A program made the position numbers and the translations under genes. The notes under the pieces were generated by a model that was given only the letters and a program-made list of their open reading frames with translations, was not told the DNA's origin and searched no databases. A DNA stretch of 39,900 nucleotides from an uncultured Hungatella sp. (lineage in GTDB: Bacteria; Bacillota; Clostridia; Lachnospirales; Lachnospiraceae), in NCBI GenBank assembly GCA_910588505.1, contig CAJUPQ010000028.1, forward strand, positions 1-39,900, written 5' to 3'. Below, piece by piece: positions 37,893-39,900 of the stretch (position 1 is the first letter of the stretch; each line of letters opens with the position of its first letter).

Positions 37893-38816
37893 CTACACGA
37901 TCATCCGCACCTTCCCCTGAATACACCTTAAATGAATGTCCTTCTGGCTCATACACCCCTCCCCGTCCACATGGACCGGCATAGGGCGCTCTGTGTGGAT
38001 CTCCACTTCCCTGCACTGATAGCTGCGCACTCCCCGATATTTCTTCTGATGTCCCAGCAGGGAACTGACCAGAAACGGGATCAGCTTTAACTTTCCGCTG
38101 TGATGGACCACGCACAACGTCAGCTTTCCGTCGCAGGGGTCCGCCCCAGGGGCAAATTTAAACCCGCCTCCCTCATAGGCATGGATGTGTGCGGATATAA
38201 AATAGATGTGGTTCAGCTCCACTCTCTGAGTCCCGTCCAGCAAAAGATACCCCTTCACAGGATAACACAAGATCAACTGCCGGATCCCAATGACCCAATA
38301 TCCTAGTTTTCCCGCGTGAAATCTGTTTAATGTCTGTTTTATCCTGGAACAGGCCAGATTATGGCACACCGCGCCGTCCATCCCGATCCCGGCGCTTATC
38401 ATAAATCTTCTGTGCTCCATCTTCTCCCCATAGGAGATAACCCCGTAGTCCAGAAGCTGATAATACTTGGGATTCAGGATCTTTCTCAAACATCTGGACG
38501 GCCGCCCGGGCAGCTTCAAGCTTCTGGCCAGGTCATTGCCAGCCCCCGCGGGTATATACCCCAGCGTCACCGGCCCACAAAACGCCAGCCCGTCCAGCAC
38601 TTCATTCATAGTACCATCGCCGCCTACAGCCACGATCACCCTGGGTTCCTTACACCCTTCCGTCAGCCTGGCCGCAAAGGCCATGGCGTCCAGAGGCTTC
38701 TCCGTCACAAACGCCTCATAGGGAATCTCCAAATGATTCAGCTGTCGTTCTACGCGCTTCCAGATCTTATTGCTTCGGCCGCCGCTGGCATTTGGATTTA
38801 CAATAAAGTGGTACAT
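37893..38816 (-). CDS. Diacylglycerol kinase-family lipid kinase (YegS/DgkB type)
   Basis: A 307-residue cytosolic or membrane-associated lipid kinase. The opening FIVNPNASGG, the nucleotide loop VGGDGTMNEVLDGL (GGDGT at 65-69), GYIPAGAGNDLARSL and SAGIGMDGAV are family signatures. The C-terminal sandwich has GKLTLCVVHHSGKLKLI and MPVHVDGEG. Relatives phosphorylate diacylglycerol, undecaprenol or sphingoid bases; the substrate is not evident. The ATG at 38816 has GAGAGGAGG. It lies 120 bases upstream of ispF in the same direction, with no terminator seen between. Confidence 0.92.
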   Translation of the reverse strand: MYHFIVNPNASGGRSNKIWKRVERQLNHLEIPYEAFVTEKPLDAMAFAARLTEGCKEPRVIVAVGGDGTMNEVLDGLAFCGPVTLGYIPAGAGNDLARSLKLPGRPSRCLRKILNPKYYQLLDYGVISYGEKMEHRRFMISAGIGMDGAVCHNLACSRIKQTLNRFHAGKLGYWVIGIRQLILCYPVKGYLLLDGTQRVELNHIYFISAHIHAYEGGGFKFAPGADPCDGKLTLCVVHHSGKLKLIPFLVSSLLGHQKKYRGVRSYQCREVEIHTERPMPVHVDGEGCMSQKDIHLRCIQGKVRMIV

Positions 38817-38926
38817 GACAGCCTCCTCTCTCTCATTATCCTACAGTATATCATACTTTAAACAAAAAAGAAATTATACCTAAAAAAACCCGAAAAAAAT
38901 AGTTTCAAAAAAATGTCAAAAAAGTG

Positions 38927-38955
38927 TTGACAATTGGCACAATATCATTTATACT
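38927..38955 (+). promoter_or_regulatory. Promoter of the tRNA-Val/tRNA-Met pair
   Basis: -35 TTGACA (38927-38932), 17-base spacer, -10 TATACT (38950-38955), 42 bases before tRNA-Val. The region just upstream is rich in As, like an UP element. Confidence 0.88.
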
Positions 38956-38997
38956 AACAAAGCAGTCGCAAGTACGGCGGATGCAGATAAGGTAAGC

Positions 38998-39070
38998 GGG
39001 GTCTTAGCTCAGCTGGGAGAGCATCTGCCTTACAAGCAGAGGGTCATAGGTTCGAGCCCTATAGGCCCCA
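38998..39070 (+). tRNA. tRNA-Val (TAC anticodon)
   Basis: 73 bases: acceptor GGGGTCT with AGGCCCC and discriminator A, D stem GCTC with GAGC, anticodon loop TTACAAG around TAC, T arm ATAGG-TTCGAGC-CCTAT. No encoded CCA. Confidence 0.95.
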
Positions 39071-39087
39071 TACCGAAAATATTATAT

Positions 39088-39161
39088 GGCGGAATAGCTC
39101 AGTTGGCTAGAGCATACGGTTCATACCCGTAGTGTCGAGAGTTCAAATCTCCCTTCCGCTA
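39088..39161 (+). tRNA. tRNA-Met (CAT anticodon), elongator type
   Basis: 74 bases: acceptor GGCGGAA with TTCCGCT, anticodon arm TACGG-TTCATAC-CCGTA, and the GGCTAGAGC-TACGGTTCATACCC text typical of Firmicute elongator tRNA-Met. Initiator features (GGG/CCC stem, unpaired first base) are absent. One A-C mismatch is seen in the T stem (GAGAG with CTCCC). A tRNA-Ile with modified CAT is less likely. Confidence 0.9.
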
Positions 39162-39170
39162 CTAAAAATG

Positions 39171-39201
39171 AACATCTGTCAAGTTGACAGATGTTTTTTT
39201 G
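39171..39201 (+). terminator. Terminator after tRNA-Met
   Basis: AACATCTGTCA (39171-39181), three-base loop, TGACAGATGTT (39185-39195), followed by a T run to 39201. Confidence 0.92.
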
Positions 39202-39447
39202 TGTGCTTATTTAGTTTAATTGAGTGTTTTTATAGATTTTTCTCTTACTCTTTGTTTAATTGTGTGCATTCTGTATACAACTCTTCCGCCCCTATTCCTC
39301 TTATATTTCCGATTTTGGCTTTTGTTACATGGCTTTGCTGTTTGCAGCTCTTCTTGCATTCGCTCACACTTCGCTTTCATTGCTTTCGTTTTTAGGGGTA
39401 GATTTTTAGGTTTTGTGGGGGTGCTGCTGGTGCCATATGAGGAAAGA
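39202..39447. other. AT-rich gap, nothing clear
   Basis: T-rich on the plus strand. I see no gene, RNA or repeat here; open frames on both strands are low-complexity and lack ribosome sites. Confidence 0.5.
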
Positions 39448-39750
39448 ATGGATACAAAAAGTTTAAAGGAATTGGTAAGCACGATTAACAGGCAGGAGGT
39501 TCCGGAAAGCGACGTATTATCAGATAATGTTTATATGTATAAAAGAAAAAGTAATAGCGTGACATTAGGGGCTGTTGCACTAAAATCAGTTTTCAGCCGT
39601 ATCTATGTTGCATCAAAGATTTACAAAATCTTAGTGCAACAGCCCCATCCTATCTATTCATATTCAGACAAATTCTTATTCCTACTCATCCACACTATAA
39701 TTAGGCGCTTCCTTGGTAATATGGATATCATGAGGATGGCTTTCCTTTAA
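39448..39750 (+). pseudogene. ORF fragment interrupted by a small palindromic element
   Basis: An ATG at 39448 with GAGGAAAG upstream opens a frame starting MDTKSLKELVSTINRQEVPE. About 40 residues (to 39567) read like a genuine charged protein start. The frame then passes through the palindrome at 39568-39646 and runs 69 bases over the end of guaB on the other strand. I do not recognise it. Most likely it is the start of a gene cut off by insertion of the element or by a deletion. Confidence 0.35.
39568..39646. mobile_element. 79-base MITE-like palindromic element
   Basis: Perfect 16-base terminal inverted repeats, GGGGCTGTTGCACTAA (39568-39583) and its complement (39631-39646), around a 47-base centre. 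Ends of the form GG-CTGTTGCA resemble termini of some insertion sequence families, so it may be a non-autonomous or internally deleted IS. No obvious target duplication is seen. It lies 36 bases after the guaB stop and could also end that transcript. Confidence 0.55.
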
Positions 39751-39900
39751 GGAAGCCGCGGAGATCTTCACAAACTTCCCGGTCTCCTGCAGCGTCGCGA
39801 TATCTTTTGCCCCGCAGTACCCCATACCGGAGCGCAAACCGCCCAGCATCTGGAACACCGTATCCTCCACCATGCCCTTGTAAGCCACCCGGCCCTCCAC
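39682..39900 (-). CDS. guaB: IMP dehydrogenase, C-terminal part
   Basis: Oxidises IMP to XMP, the first step towards GMP. Only the last 72 codons are in the window; the 5' part lies past 39900. The text VEGRVAYKG, MLGGLRSGMGYCGAKDI and the ending SHPHDIHITKEAPNYSV are characteristic of the GuaB C-terminus, which carries the flap and monovalent cation region. The first in-window GTG is an internal codon, not a start. The palindrome at 39568-39646 follows the stop. Confidence 0.95.
   Translation of the reverse strand: MEGRVAYKGMVEDTVFQMLGGLRSGMGYCGAKDIATLQETGKFVKISAASLKESHPHDIHITKEAPNYSVDE

Noticed and set aside
39216..39482. Minus-strand basic open frame of 88 codons after the tRNA genes
   Set aside because: Low-complexity lysine-rich text in a T-rich gap, no ribosome site, and it overlaps the better-supported ORF start at 39448.
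1..39900. CRISPR array, prophage, toxin-antitoxin pair or complete transposase
   Set aside because: No regularly spaced direct repeats, phage structural genes or transposase domains were seen; the RHH gene has no recognisable toxin beside it.

Overview
This window is a chromosomal segment of roughly even GC from a spore-forming, anaerobic Firmicute. The best guess is a Lachnospiraceae (Clostridium cluster XIVa) gut bacterium. Support for this: spo0A, two small spore-coat genes, strong AGGAGG ribosome sites, a lysine riboswitch, EFR1 ferredoxin, AmmeMemoRadiSam genes and DUF4321. The genus call is inference. Most genes lie on the minus strand; the plus strand carries an AraC regulator, a small ribbon-helix-helix protein, purA and three tRNAs.

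Layout. 1-5170: the start of glycogen synthase (cut by the window edge), spo0A, a DUF4321 membrane protein, and a NhaC-family transporter behind a lysine riboswitch and terminator. 5170-8000: RNA ligase RtcB preceded by a short peptide gene and a terminator, then a CapA-like protein. 8000-11600: an AMMECR1/LigB fusion with an aminotransferase, then two coat genes. 11600-16970: a likely operon of MetH activation protein, MetH, PAP2 phosphatase, ferritin and EFR1 ferredoxin. 17000-20700: AraC regulator and GH36 alpha-galactosidase, then a long palindromic repeat. 20700-24900: a lipoprotein and the unit hflK-hflC-metF. 25000-28230: a GH1 phospho-beta-glucosidase, an XRE-TPR regulator and a ribbon-helix-helix gene with a decayed tail. 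28367-33230: purA, a nuclease-helicase fusion, two facing gene remnants and an HPr-like protein. 33500-38820: folate cyclo-ligase, tRNA-Trp, the conserved unit ispF-cysS-mrnC-rlmB, and a lipid kinase. 38900-39900: tRNA-Val, tRNA-Met, an ORF fragment with a small palindromic element, and the end of guaB.

One-carbon metabolism recurs: metH with its separate reactivation partner, metF, and 5-formyl-THF cyclo-ligase. Regulation is legible in several places: the lysine riboswitch, many consensus promoters with 17-base spacers, and U-tailed hairpins.

The most interesting signals are: (a) a 36-codon peptide gene before rtcB whose coding sequence repeats ten bases of one arm of the following terminator, suggesting attenuation; (b) a three-copy palindromic repeat at gene 3' ends; (c) a 166-base palindromic element; (d) a PD-(D/E)XK nuclease fused to an iron-sulfur XPD/DinG-type helicase; (e) an HPr-like protein without the catalytic histidine. 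No CRISPR array, complete insertion sequence, prophage or obvious defence island is visible.
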